Source of the DNA: Myxococcales bacterium | GTDB taxonomy: Bacteria > Myxococcota_A > Polyangia > Haliangiales > Haliangiaceae | NCBI GenBank assembly: GCA_016720595.1 | Contig: JADKKI010000057.1 | Coordinates: 1 to 37,725 of the forward strand | DNA: 37,725 nucleotides | Reading direction: 5' to 3' | In this document: piece after piece, positions 24,685 through 31,970 of the stretch | Numbering within the stretch: the stretch's first letter is position 1 | Layout: each line of letters begins with the position of its first letter | Translations under genes and position numbers: made by a program | The notes under the pieces: model-generated | Seen by the model: only the letters and a program-made list of their open reading frames with translations | Told to the model about the DNA's origin: nothing | Database searches by the model: none

Positions 24685-24891
24685 TCAAGGTCGAAGCGGG
24701 CAGTCGGGGCAGCCTGGGCACGGGCCGGAGCGGGTGGAGTGCTGCCGGCGGGCGGCGACGAAGGCCGCGGCGAGGAAGGCGAGGAGCTGCAAGCGGCGGG
24801 CTGGGCAGGGCGGGGCGATCGACAACAGGGCGAGGACGTGGGCGGCGAGCGTGAGGTCGCGGTGACTGTCCGTATCGCTGTCGGTGTGCAT
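24685..24891 (-). CDS. Small unknown Cys-containing protein
   Basis: 68 aa from ATG at 24891. Third positions are G or C in about 61 of 68 codons, so the frame looks genuine although no ribosome site is clear. A hydrophobic helix-rich middle (LTLAAHVLALLSIAP, LQLLAFLAAAFVAA) is followed by CPGCPDCP near the end. It lies 34 bases after the repressor stop and may be co-transcribed with it. Function unknown. Confidence 0.5.
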   Translation of the reverse strand: MHTDSDTDSHRDLTLAAHVLALLSIAPPCPARRLQLLAFLAAAFVAARRQHSTRSGPCPGCPDCPLRP

Positions 24892-24925
24892 GCCCGTTGT
24901 ACGGGCGGCTATGGCGTTCCGCTTG

Positions 24926-25348
24926 CTACTCCGGCGGGATCTCCTCGGCGACGGGAATCGAGCCGAGCTCGCGCAAGACCCAATCCCGGAAGGCCGGATC
25001 GTGCCGCAGCCGCTCGAAACGGTCGGTCATGTAGCGCGTGGCGAGGTAGTCGAGCACGTTCTGGTCAGTGCCGGCGACGGTGAGGCGCTCGGGCGCTTTG
25101 CCCCGTTGCGGTGGCGTCTCGCCGACGACGGCGAGGACCTCGTCGGATAGTTCCTCAAGCGTCGAGCCGAGCCCCGCGAGGTATCGCAGGAGCGTCGAAA
25201 GCCGCGGATTCCCGCGCTCGAGCTTGTAAGCGGCGCTTTTGTCTGCCATGCCGAGCCGCTCGGCGACCGCGGAAAACGTCAACCCATGGCGCTTTCTGAT
25301 CCGCCCGAGGGCTTGATAAAGCTCTTCTGCTGTCGGTGGCCTTTCCAT
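24926..25348 (-). CDS. CI-like repressor, HTH protein
   Basis: 140 aa from ATG at 25348. Residues about 8-62 form an HTH_3/XRE domain: LYQALGRIRKRHGLTFSAVA, ERLGMADKSAAYKLERGNPR, then STLLRYLAGLGSTLEELSDE. The C-terminal part lacks a LexA-like Ser-Lys peptidase motif, so induction by RecA-driven self-cleavage is not expected. It is divergent from the Cro-like gene across a 147-bp control region and the predicted transcript begins at the start codon itself. It most likely maintains lysogeny. Confidence 0.8.
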   Translation of the reverse strand: MERPPTAEELYQALGRIRKRHGLTFSAVAERLGMADKSAAYKLERGNPRLSTLLRYLAGLGSTLEELSDEVLAVVGETPPQRGKAPERLTVAGTDQNVLDYLATRYMTDRFERLRHDPAFRDWVLRELGSIPVAEEIPPE

Positions 25349-25495
25349 GGTGGCCGTATAACACAACGCTCCGAGGTGCGCAACGTATTCCAGGAGTCGG
25401 AAACGCGGCGCAAATAGACGGCTCCGCTCGGGAACCGCGATTTGTTGTCGTCGGGTAGGAGCCAAGGGGCAACCTGTGTGTTACGGTCTGGAACC
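25349..25495. promoter_or_regulatory. Divergent lysogeny-switch control region
   Basis: Leftward promoter for the repressor: TTGCGC (25383-25378), 17-bp spacer, extended -10 TGT-TATACG (TGn at 25363-25361, hexamer 25360-25355). Position +1 would fall on the A of the repressor ATG, a leaderless mRNA as for lambda cI from PRM. A related element TGTGTTACGG at 25477-25486 faces right before the Cro-like gene, while TGTGTTATACGG (25365-25354) faces left. These shared motifs may be operators, -10 regions or both. No ribosome site precedes either start. Confidence 0.6.
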
Positions 25496-25756
25496 ATGAG
25501 GACCAATAGCGCGGAGGTCGGTTCCGGAGGGGGTGGCGGCGGCGAGCTGCGGCGGCGCCGGCAGGCGGTTGGAGATTCGCAGCGCGCGGCGGCTCGTCGT
25601 CTTGGCGTGCCTGCCGACTATCTCGAGGCGGTCGAACGTGGCGAGCGTCCGCAGCTCTCGCGGGCTGCGAGCTTGGTTGCCGCCGCGAGCGTCCTGTACG
25701 GCGTGCCGGTGTCGGCGTGGATCGAAACGGCGGAGGGCGAGCGTCGTGTGTCGTAG
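25496..25756 (+). CDS. Cro-like HTH regulator
   Basis: 86 aa from ATG 25496. After a Gly-rich linker, residues 17-70 form an XRE/HTH_3 domain (LRRRRQAVGDSQRAAARRLG, VPADYLEAVERGERPQLS). First gene of the rightward early operon and divergent from the repressor, which is the place of Cro or an early activator. There is no Shine-Dalgarno sequence close to the start, so translation may be leaderless or nearly so. The stop overlaps the next GTG by 11 bases. Confidence 0.75.
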   Translation: MRTNSAEVGSGGGGGGELRRRRQAVGDSQRAAARRLGVPADYLEAVERGERPQLSRAASLVAAASVLYGVPVSAWIETAEGERRVS

Positions 25757-26030
25757 GGAGCTCTCGGCGGCCGAGCGCGCGACGCTCGAGCGGGTGGCGC
25801 TGTGCACCCTGCGGGGCGGCTGGCGCGCTCCCTGGGACGCCGACGTCGACGACCCGCGCGGCGAGGCGGAGCGGCTTGAGGTGCTCTACCTGCAGGGGCT
25901 GTTGACGCGGGTGCGGGAGGAGTGGGGAGGCTGCCGGTACAAGCTGAGCGAGTCTGCCCGGGATCTGCTCGCCGAGGGATGGGACGGCGAGCAGGTCGCG
26001 GCTTCCGTCGTCGTCGAGGGCGCCGCGTGA
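25746..26030 (+). CDS. Small unknown protein, possible winged-helix
   Basis: 94 aa from GTG 25746, GGAGG lying upstream in the Cro-like gene. Helices LSAAERATLERVALCTLRGG and GEAERLEVLYLQGLLTRVRE are followed by YKLSESARDLLAEG, a pattern like a winged-helix DNA-binding domain. Function unknown; early operon, GTGA overlap with the next gene. Confidence 0.6.
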   Translation: MCRRELSAAERATLERVALCTLRGGWRAPWDADVDDPRGEAERLEVLYLQGLLTRVREEWGGCRYKLSESARDLLAEGWDGEQVAASVVVEGAA

Positions 26031-26392
26031 AGAGGTCATCTTTCCCCGCCGTCGCGGCACTCGCCGCGGCGCGTGAAGTGCGCCACGGCGCGGAAGCGGG
26101 CGACCCTGCGGTCGGCCGGAGCTCGCGCGCCTCCTCCTCCTCGGACGTGACCGCGCCGGCCCGCTTCCCGCGGCGAGCTCCCGGCGACCGCTCCCCGGCG
26201 ACCTTGCGCCGCGGGCACGTTGTCGACCTGGCGAGCCTGGCGGCGCTCCCTGGCGTCCTCGGCGATCTCCAAACGGGGCGAGCGCTGCCCGAGCAGTACG
26301 TCGGGGCGGTGGTCTTCTGCGGAGCCCTTGTGTTGGCGATTGCCTGGTGCGTCTGGTGTTGGAAGACCGGGCGCGGGAGCTGGCTACTGTGA
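26027..26392 (+). CDS. Unknown protein with a C-terminal membrane helix
   Basis: 121 aa from GTG 26027. The first 70 residues are basic and Ser/Ala rich with no visible fold. The C-terminal part has a hydrophobic segment YVGAVVFCGALVLAIAWCVW followed by Trp- and Lys-containing residues. A tail-anchored membrane protein is likely. High G/C in third positions supports translation. Its stop overlaps the initiator's GTG. Confidence 0.5.
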   Translation: MKRSSFPAVAALAAAREVRHGAEAGDPAVGRSSRASSSSDVTAPARFPRRAPGDRSPATLRRGHVVDLASLAALPGVLGDLQTGRALPEQYVGAVVFCGALVLAIAWCVWCWKTGRGSWLL

Positions 26393-27504
26393 GAGCCCCG
26401 GGCATCTGGCTGCGCGTCGAGGTTGATGCCGCCGACCACCCCAAGGTCGGGCGCCTGGCGCGGCTGCTCGGAGTGCCGAAGAGCGAGGCCTTCGCTTTGG
26501 TCTTCCGGCTGTGGGGGCACGCCGCGCTCTACAGTCCGCGCGGCTGTTTCGCCACGCCCGAGGATGCCGCGGACGCGGCGAGGTTCCACGGCTCCCCGGA
26601 GCTGTTCGGCGAGGCGCTGTTGTCGGCCGGTTATTGCGACCCGGACCCGGGGCGCGGTGTCGACGTCGGCGACGATGCGCTGGTGTTGCACGATTGGGAA
26701 GAGCACAACGGCAAGCTCGGCGACTTCCGCGAGGCGGAGGCCGAGCGGCTGCGTAACTGGAGAGACCGGAAGAGACGGCAGAAGAGCGGGGGAGCCCTGG
26801 AGTCCGCGGCCCGGACCGGGCAACCCGTAGGCGTGGAGTCCGCGGCCCGGACCCGCCCGAACCCGGAGTCCGCGGCCCGGACCGGTTCGCCTGCTGATCT
26901 CCCCGGCGAAGGACGCAAACCACGTACGCGTACGCCGTACGTACGGCGTACGGCACCGGTACGCGACGAGGTACGAAACGCCGACGATACGCCGTACGAA
27001 ACTGGTACGGTACGCGTTTCGTACGTCGTAGACGTAGACGTAGACGGTAAAACTACTCTCCCAGAGAGAAAAGCTTTGTCTTTCGCTACTCCGGTAGCTG
27101 TGGCGCGCGAGGGCGTGCTCAGTGAAGAGCCGGAGGGCGAGGACGACTCCCGGCTGCAGGGGTGCCTCGACCTCCTGCGGCAGCACTACCCGCGATTCGG
27201 CGACGAGCCGCGGGTCGCTCGGGCGCTGTTCACGGTTCGGGCGGAGTTGCCGAGCCTGGAAGCGTTCGGCGAGGCGCTCGCGGCGCACGTCGCGAGCGGG
27301 GCATGGCAAGAAAACCGCGGGGCCTACGTTCCGCGCTGCGACCGCTGGCTCCTCGGCTTCGGCTGGCGAGACAAGCCGCAGGAGGCGCGGGGCTCGAGGA
27401 CCGGGCGCCAGTCGTCGGGCTCGGGCGTCGCTGTCGGCAAGCCGGTCGACGCGGCGACGGCCTCGGCGCTCTCGCGGCTTTCTGCCGGCGGGGGTCGGCG
27501 GTGA
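26389..27504 (+). CDS. Replication initiator (O-like) with embedded origin
   Basis: 371 aa from GTG 26389, overlapping the previous stop. The N-terminus IWLRVEVDAADHPKVGRLAR and FALVFRLWGHAALYSP looks like the winged-helix domain of phage replisome organisers. Residues about 137-235 are low complexity, with ESAART three times and a run of Val-Asp repeats; this section encodes iterons and a GTAC array. The C-terminal part (LDLLRQHYPRFGDEPRVARA, GAYVPRCDRWLLGFGW) is helical and may bind the helicase loader. A DnaC-like loader lies three genes on, so the pair resembles lambda O and P in role. Family assignment by pattern only. Confidence 0.7.
   Translation: MRAPGIWLRVEVDAADHPKVGRLARLLGVPKSEAFALVFRLWGHAALYSPRGCFATPEDAADAARFHGSPELFGEALLSAGYCDPDPGRGVDVGDDALVLHDWEEHNGKLGDFREAEAERLRNWRDRKRRQKSGGALESAARTGQPVGVESAARTRPNPESAARTGSPADLPGEGRKPRTRTPYVRRTAPVRDEVRNADDTPYETGTVRVSYVVDVDVDGKTTLPERKALSFATPVAVAREGVLSEEPEGEDDSRLQGCLDLLRQHYPRFGDEPRVARALFTVRAELPSLEAFGEALAAHVASGAWQENRGAYVPRCDRWLLGFGWRDKPQEARGSRTGRQSSGSGVAVGKPVDAATASALSRLSAGGGRR
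26799..27100 (+). other. Probable replication origin inside the initiator gene
   Basis: Three identical 19-bp repeats GGAGTCCGCGGCCCGGACC at 26799-26817, 26835-26853 and 26865-26883, each with inner dyad GTCCG/CGGAC. Then a stretch from 26924 to 27024 with eleven GTAC sites including a perfect 24-bp palindrome at 26929-26952. Next come four copies of GTAGAC-like hexamers (27025-27046) and an AT-richer stretch with AAAACTACT and GAAAAGCTTTG around 27047-27085. Iterons then an easily opened region within the initiator's own gene is the lambda ori plan. Confidence 0.65.
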
Positions 27505-27806
27505 AAGTCGCCGGGATGGATCGCGAACGGCTGGCGCGTGCGGCCGAGGAGCTGCGGCAGGTCGCGGTGGACGATCTCCGCCGGCCGGTGCGGGTGCCGC
27601 GGCGCCCGTGGCTGTCGGCTGGGGCCGTGCATCGCGGGCTCCGGGCTCGCCGGCTGGCGAGTGAGGCGGCCGGCAGGGCTCCGCTCTGCTCGTTCGGGCT
27701 CTGCTCTTATCGCGCCGCGCTGGGCGGAGCGTTCGGCGGGCGCGGGCTCTGCCGGGATCATGCGCGGCGGGCGGCTGAACTGCTCGCGGGAAGGGGCGCG
27801 CGATGA
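27501..27806 (+). CDS. Small unknown early protein with Cys/His cluster
   Basis: 101 aa from GTG 27501. A helical, basic first half (RERLARAAEELRQVAVDDLR) precedes CSFGLC and later GLCRDHARR, which together could form a zinc site (C-x4-C ... C-x2-H). GTGA overlap before it and ATGA overlap after it. Function unknown. Confidence 0.6.
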   Translation: MKVAGMDRERLARAAEELRQVAVDDLRRPVRVPRRPWLSAGAVHRGLRARRLASEAAGRAPLCSFGLCSYRAALGGAFGGRGLCRDHARRAAELLAGRGAR

Positions 27807-28057
27807 ACGTGCTTGCCATGGTTCGGGATGCACTCGCCGAGGGCGATTTCGACGGCTTGGCGAATCCGCGCGCCGGGTGCGCTTGTCTGCTCGCTGACCT
27901 GGCTCCTTGCGGCGAGGTCAACGGCGAGGACTGCGTCGCTGGGTATCGGATGCGCTGCCCGAGCGGAGAGCACGAGTTCGACGTGGTCACGGCGGCGTCG
28001 CGGGAAGAGGCGGAGCCGTCGTGTCCGGAGTGGGAAGACAGAGGGGGCGCGCGGTGA
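27803..28057 (+). CDS. Small Cys-rich early protein
   Basis: 84 aa from ATG 27803. Five or more cysteines (GCACLLADLAPC, DCVAGYRMRC, PSCPEW) suggest metal binding. Proteins of this pattern are common but unnamed in phage early regions. It overlaps the loader gene start by four bases. Confidence 0.6.
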   Translation: MNVLAMVRDALAEGDFDGLANPRAGCACLLADLAPCGEVNGEDCVAGYRMRCPSGEHEFDVVTAASREEAEPSCPEWEDRGGAR

Positions 28058-28839
28058 GGCGGCGCGTAGAGCCGACTCCGGCGGAGCGTCCGGAGGTTCT
28101 AGCGTTCGTCGACGACCTGCGGCGCGGTCGGGCTGAGCAGGGCTCCGAAGGCGAGCGGAGAGCGATCGACGAGTGGCTACATGCTCCCGTGCCGGCACGG
28201 TGCGCGTGCGGTTCGCAGCTCCGGCGCTTCGAGCGGCTGAACGGCGGGCGATGCTGGGGTTGCCTGAGCGCCGACGAGGGCGACCGCGAGAGCGCGCAGG
28301 GGACGCTCGAGCGTCGGCTGGCGAGCTGCAACGTGCCGGCGCGCTACCGGTCGTATTCCGTGGCGTCGTGGCGCGGCGATCTGCCGGCGGAAATGCTCGA
28401 GTGGGCCGTCTCGCCGCGCGGCGTGCTCCTGATTTCGGGGCCGAGCGGAACGGGAAAAACCCACCTTGCCGTGATTGCCGTTGCGATGCTTGAGGCGGAG
28501 CGTCGCTGGGTTCGTTGGCAATCGTGCCGAGCGCTGCCGCGCGACCTCTTCGACGACGAGCAGAACGGGCCGGAGAGGCCGCTTTGGCGGCGCCTGGCGG
28601 GGTGCGGCGTTTTGGCGCTCGACGACCTCGGAGCGGAGCCCGGCACTTCCTGGGCTGCAGACAAGGTCGGGGCGGTTCTGGACGAACGCTACACCCGAGC
28701 GCTCCCGTCGCTCGTGACGACGAATCTCTCGCTTGAAGAAATCCATTCGGCCGATCAACGGATCGGCTCGCGCATCGCTGAGCACGCGGTCGTCGTTCTG
28801 CGCTCCGGGCCGGACCGGCGGATCGTCGCGGAGGAGTGA
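28054..28839 (+). CDS. DnaC/IstB-like helicase loader ATPase
   Basis: 261 aa from GTG 28054. The AAA+ core has Walker A GPSGTGKTH at about residues 129-137 and Walker B VLALDDLG near 187-194, followed by DERYTRALPSLVTTNLSLEE, where the sensor-1 Asn lies in TTN, and a final Arg-rich helix. An N-terminal cysteine pair set (CACG, CWGC, residues ~50-70) is likely a zinc site, as in several phage DnaC-type proteins. It should load the replicative helicase at the origin in the initiator gene. Confidence 0.85.
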   Translation: MRRRVEPTPAERPEVLAFVDDLRRGRAEQGSEGERRAIDEWLHAPVPARCACGSQLRRFERLNGGRCWGCLSADEGDRESAQGTLERRLASCNVPARYRSYSVASWRGDLPAEMLEWAVSPRGVLLISGPSGTGKTHLAVIAVAMLEAERRWVRWQSCRALPRDLFDDEQNGPERPLWRRLAGCGVLALDDLGAEPGTSWAADKVGAVLDERYTRALPSLVTTNLSLEEIHSADQRIGSRIAEHAVVVLRSGPDRRIVAEE

Positions 28840-29705
28840 GCATGTTCGATGCCGAAGAGGTCGCCGCTCGAATGCCTGCCGCTACGCTGGCCCGGATCGG
28901 CTCTGTCTTCGTCGCGCTGGAAGTGGCCCGGCTGATGGTCGCGCAGCTCGAGCGCGAATCGTTTGAGCTGGCGAAGGTTGCCGGCCTCGAGTTTCTCTCC
29001 GGGCTTGTCGCGGCGGATGAGCCGGGCGAGGGTGGCGAGGGGCCGAAGGAGACGAAGGAGACGAAGGAAAAGGCTGGGGGCGAGCTCGCCGAGTCGACGG
29101 TCGCCGCGTTGTTGGCGGATACCGAGAGGATCATCGGGCCGAATGCCGCTGCAGAGCTGCGCGAGCTCCTTGCGTCGCTGGGCTCCCGCGCAGCTCGCTC
29201 TGAGGGGGTCGATTCTGTGGGCGCCGGAAGCGATCTGGCGGCAACGCCGAAGGAGGAGGTCGGCCAAGTCTGGCGTGTGGCTGCTCTCGCCGACTCCGGA
29301 TCTCCTCTTGCCGATGGTTTTTCGGCCGCGGCGGAGGCGCGCGGGGAAATGGTGGAGCTGTTCGCCGCTCGTGCCGCTCGCTCTGCCGGCGAGGTGGAAG
29401 AGCGAGCGGCGGATGACGCGCCGCGGGCTCCGGCGGAGTTCGTGGTCCCGGTCGGAGTCCCCGAGCGCGAGGTCGTTGCGGCGCTTGCCTTGGTCGTCCC
29501 GGGCGTCTACGAAGGCCACGGGCCGAAGGGCTCGATGCCGATGACGCTTGAGGTCTCGCGCGAACCTGACGGGCGGCTCGTCGGGGTCGATGTGGAGGCC
29601 GCGGCTCGGGCCCGGCGGGAACGTCGCGAGATCACGGGGTGTGAAATGTCTCGGCTTCGCGGCTGGCGCTTCGTCGAGGCGAAGCCGCAGAAAGGCGGAA
29701 AGTGA
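28836..29705 (+). CDS. Unknown early protein
   Basis: 289 aa from GTG 28836 (overlap) or ATG 28842. A helical N-terminus (TLARIGSVFVALEVARLMVA), a charged linker with a short tandem repeat KETKETKEK, more helices, and a small C-terminal beta domain (MTLEVSREPDGRLVGVDVEA, GWRFVEAKP). No family seen. Sits directly after the helicase loader. Confidence 0.6.
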   Translation: MSMFDAEEVAARMPAATLARIGSVFVALEVARLMVAQLERESFELAKVAGLEFLSGLVAADEPGEGGEGPKETKETKEKAGGELAESTVAALLADTERIIGPNAAAELRELLASLGSRAARSEGVDSVGAGSDLAATPKEEVGQVWRVAALADSGSPLADGFSAAAEARGEMVELFAARAARSAGEVEERAADDAPRAPAEFVVPVGVPEREVVAALALVVPGVYEGHGPKGSMPMTLEVSREPDGRLVGVDVEAAARARRERREITGCEMSRLRGWRFVEAKPQKGGK

Positions 29706-30145
29706 TGGTGCGTTCTCCGGTGCGTGACGGGGCGGCGGGTGGGCGGGTCGGTCGGTTTCTCGCGTTCATCGCGTCGGCGCTCGGATTCCGAGAGCGGCCG
29801 TTCGTCGGGGCGGAGAAGACACAAGCGCGGGCGAGGAAGGGGCGCGGAGAGGTTGTTTTCTCGCCGGTCTACCGCGGGCACAGTCGTAGCGGGAGCGCTC
29901 CGCATGGCTCCCCGGGGTCGAAGACGCTTCGGCGGGTCACGGGCTCGAGCTGCTGCCGGCTGTGGCTAGGCGGGGCTCTTCACGCGGCGCGGAAGGAGCG
30001 CGCGGAGGCGGTCGTCGGGCTGCGGTCGGAGGAGGCTTTCGACCGCTCGCTCGCGCGTGCTCTCGCGATCCCGCATCGGTGGACTCGGCGGCGCGCGGTG
30101 CGATCGCTTCTTGACGCGTCGTTTGCGGCGAGGCCGGCGCGATGA
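29702..30145 (+). CDS. Unknown basic early protein
   Basis: 147 aa from GTG 29702 (ATG 29705 also possible). Strongly basic with many Arg, Ser and Gly, and a helical C-terminus (RSEEAFDRSLARALAIPHRW). GTGA/ATGA overlaps on both sides support translation. The amino-acid mix is less protein-like than in its neighbours, so confidence is moderate. Confidence 0.5.
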   Translation: MMVRSPVRDGAAGGRVGRFLAFIASALGFRERPFVGAEKTQARARKGRGEVVFSPVYRGHSRSGSAPHGSPGSKTLRRVTGSSCCRLWLGGALHAARKERAEAVVGLRSEEAFDRSLARALAIPHRWTRRRAVRSLLDASFAARPAR

Positions 30146-30498
30146 GCGGGCAGGCGTCGCTTTTCGACGGCGCGGCGTTCGCTGCCGTCGCTCCTCCGGT
30201 GGCGCGCAAGCGTGGGCCGCTCGCTGCTCAGATCGCGGCCTCCGAACACACTTCCTCCGGGAGGCGGGAGGCAAACGTCCGGATGATCTTGTCGCTCCTG
30301 CGGCTGCGGCCTGGGCTCACGATGCGCGAGCTACACCAAGCGCTTCCGGCGATCAAAGAGGGCATCGAGGTTTCGCGGCGGCTCTACGACCTAGAGAAGC
30401 TCGGGCTTGTCGAGAAGGGGCCGGAGCGGCTTTGCACGGCCTCAAGTCGCGTGGTGACGAGTTACTGGCCGGCTGGCGGCCAAGAAAGGGGCGAGTGA
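30142..30498 (+). CDS. Winged-helix DNA-binding protein
   Basis: 118 aa from ATG 30142. The region RREANVRMILSLLRLRPGLTMRELHQALPA, then EGIEVSRRLYDLEKLGLVEKG, is a clear MarR/winged-helix pattern with a recognition helix and wing. An early-operon regulator or replication accessory is likely. Flanked by ATGA and TGATG overlaps. Confidence 0.7.
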   Translation: MSGQASLFDGAAFAAVAPPVARKRGPLAAQIAASEHTSSGRREANVRMILSLLRLRPGLTMRELHQALPAIKEGIEVSRRLYDLEKLGLVEKGPERLCTASSRVVTSYWPAGGQERGE

Positions 30499-30764
30499 TG
30501 GACCATGTCGCGGTGGTGTCTGGCTGGCTCGTCGCCTGGCTGGCGGCGTGGGGCTTGTGGCGCTTGGTCCTCGGGATCATCGCCGAGGCTTCCGGGCCGT
30601 CGCTGGAGTGGGACCTGACGCGGGCGAGCATCGGGCGGATGCTGCGGGTTGCCGGCCGTCCGTCTGTGCCGGCTGACGTCGCGCCGTTCGCGGCTCGGGG
30701 CCGGCGCTACGAACCGCTCGAGGCGGGAGACGTCGACCCGCGGCTCTGCGAGGTGCGGCGGTGA
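30498..30764 (+). CDS. Small membrane protein
   Basis: 88 aa from ATG 30498. One hydrophobic segment close to the N-terminus (VVSGWLVAWLAAWGLWRLVLG), then a soluble tail. Function unknown. A superinfection-exclusion role is conceivable for early small membrane proteins, but nothing in the sequence proves it. Confidence 0.6.
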   Translation: MDHVAVVSGWLVAWLAAWGLWRLVLGIIAEASGPSLEWDLTRASIGRMLRVAGRPSVPADVAPFAARGRRYEPLEAGDVDPRLCEVRR

Positions 30765-31075
30765 GGGTGCGTGTTTTAGTCGACGTCGGGGAGGTAGAGG
30801 CCGAGGCGTACGTGAGCGCGCAGGACGTGTTCGAGGAGATCGCGCGACTCGAAGCCGAGCCGAAAGAGGCCCATAGCGAAGCCGGGAGGCGCGGGGGGAC
30901 GCTCCGGGTCTTGAATTGGGCTGTCGGGGTTGCGATGGCGGTCAGCGACGAGCGCATCGCGGCGCTATCGGGGCCGCAGCGCGAGATCGTGCGCGAAGCG
31001 CTGGCGAGGTTGGCGGCGCGGTTCTCCTCCTCCGCTGGTGACGCCGACGAGCGGCTCGGTGAGGTGTCGCCGTGA
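30761..31075 (+). CDS. Small unknown early protein
   Basis: 104 aa from GTG 30761. N-terminal strands MRVRVLVDVGEVEAEAYVSA, then helices with AALSGPQREIVREALARLAARF. Unknown role; overlaps both neighbours by four bases. Confidence 0.6.
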   Translation: MRVRVLVDVGEVEAEAYVSAQDVFEEIARLEAEPKEAHSEAGRRGGTLRVLNWAVGVAMAVSDERIAALSGPQREIVREALARLAARFSSSAGDADERLGEVSP

Positions 31076-31269
31076 AGGGGTTGCGCGGGTTGACCGTGTT
31101 TCTGTCGTTGGGGAGCTGGGGCGGGGTCTATTTCGTTCGTGGCTTTGGGTGGCGGCTGTGCCTAGGATTCGTTGCCGTAACGATCCTCCCGTGCGACGAC
31201 GCGGACATACTAGATCCGGCATTCGGCCGGCAATGGTTCGCCGTGAAGGGGCGAGAGGTGCGGCGGTGA
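31072..31269 (+). CDS. Small conserved-type phage protein
   Basis: 65 aa from GTG 31072. It has LSLGSWGGVYFVRGFGWRLCLGFVAVTILP with a later Asp-rich segment, an arrangement I recognise from short unnamed proteins of many phages and prophages. Function unknown. Confidence 0.6.
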   Translation: MKGLRGLTVFLSLGSWGGVYFVRGFGWRLCLGFVAVTILPCDDADILDPAFGRQWFAVKGREVRR

Positions 31270-31970
31270 CGCTCTCGCTTTCCATGCCGGAGATCGTCGC
31301 CAAGCGCTCCGAGGACGAGAAGCGCGAGCGCCTGCTCGCCGATGGGCGCGAGGAGGTCCTCGCGGCGTTTCGCGACGCGGCGAACGTGTGCGAGCGGCAG
31401 GGATGGGCTGAGGGGGCCGAGGTGGTTCGGCGGGTGACGGAGATTATCGCCGGGAGCGCTTTCGGCGGCGCGGCGGCGGCTACTTGCCGCGAACCGGTGC
31501 CGGTCGTCGGGGACGGATTCGCGCTCCCGCTTCCGTGGGCGGTCGCTGACGGCTCGCTGATCGTCGCCGAATGGGCCTACCTCCCGGGTCGTCTTTCGAG
31601 GCGGTCCCCGGAGAGCGTCGTTTATTGCGCTCTTGCCCGCGGTCGTCGCGGCGAGTGTCGGCTGTTGCGGCAGTTTTTCGTCTACTCCCCGGGGGGTGGC
31701 TCGACGGGGTGGGAGTGCGAAGAGATCGAATTTCACAAGGCATGGCTCGACGGCGCGCGGATGCGGGCGGTGACCGACCTTTGCGCCGGAATCGAGCATT
31801 TCGCCTCGCGCGAGGCAGCGGCGCGACGGCCGCGGAGGGCCGCTCCGGTCGGCGACTCGCCCGCGGAGCGGCTTGCAGCGCTGCGGGCCTGGCGGGCGGC
31901 GGCGGAGGCTGAGCTCGCCTCTCTCGAGCAGCTCGAGCGCGCGCTCGAGCGCGGGGAGGGTAACGCGTGA
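31266..31970 (+). CDS. Unknown early protein
   Basis: 234 aa from GTG 31266. A helical N-terminus with ERQGWAEGAEVVRRVTEIIA is followed by a beta-rich middle (SLIVAEWAYLPGRLSRRSPE, CRLLRQFFVYSPGGGSTGWE) and a coiled C-terminus ALRAWRAAAEAELASLEQLE. Its last 101 bp form part of the 205-bp duplication, so the C-terminal helix is repeated in the next small gene. Confidence 0.65.
   Translation: MTLSLSMPEIVAKRSEDEKRERLLADGREEVLAAFRDAANVCERQGWAEGAEVVRRVTEIIAGSAFGGAAAATCREPVPVVGDGFALPLPWAVADGSLIVAEWAYLPGRLSRRSPESVVYCALARGRRGECRLLRQFFVYSPGGGSTGWECEEIEFHKAWLDGARMRAVTDLCAGIEHFASREAAARRPRRAAPVGDSPAERLAALRAWRAAAEAELASLEQLERALERGEGNA

Noticed and set aside
24589..25083. Plus-strand open frames between 24.4 and 25.1 kb
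   Set aside because: They overlap minus-strand genes with good starts and ribosome sites, and their translations are low complexity.
26799..26883. Three identical repeats as a CRISPR array
   Set aside because: Spacers would be only 17 and 11 bp, repeats are 19 bp and in coding phase, and no cas gene is present. Iterons in an initiator gene explain them better.
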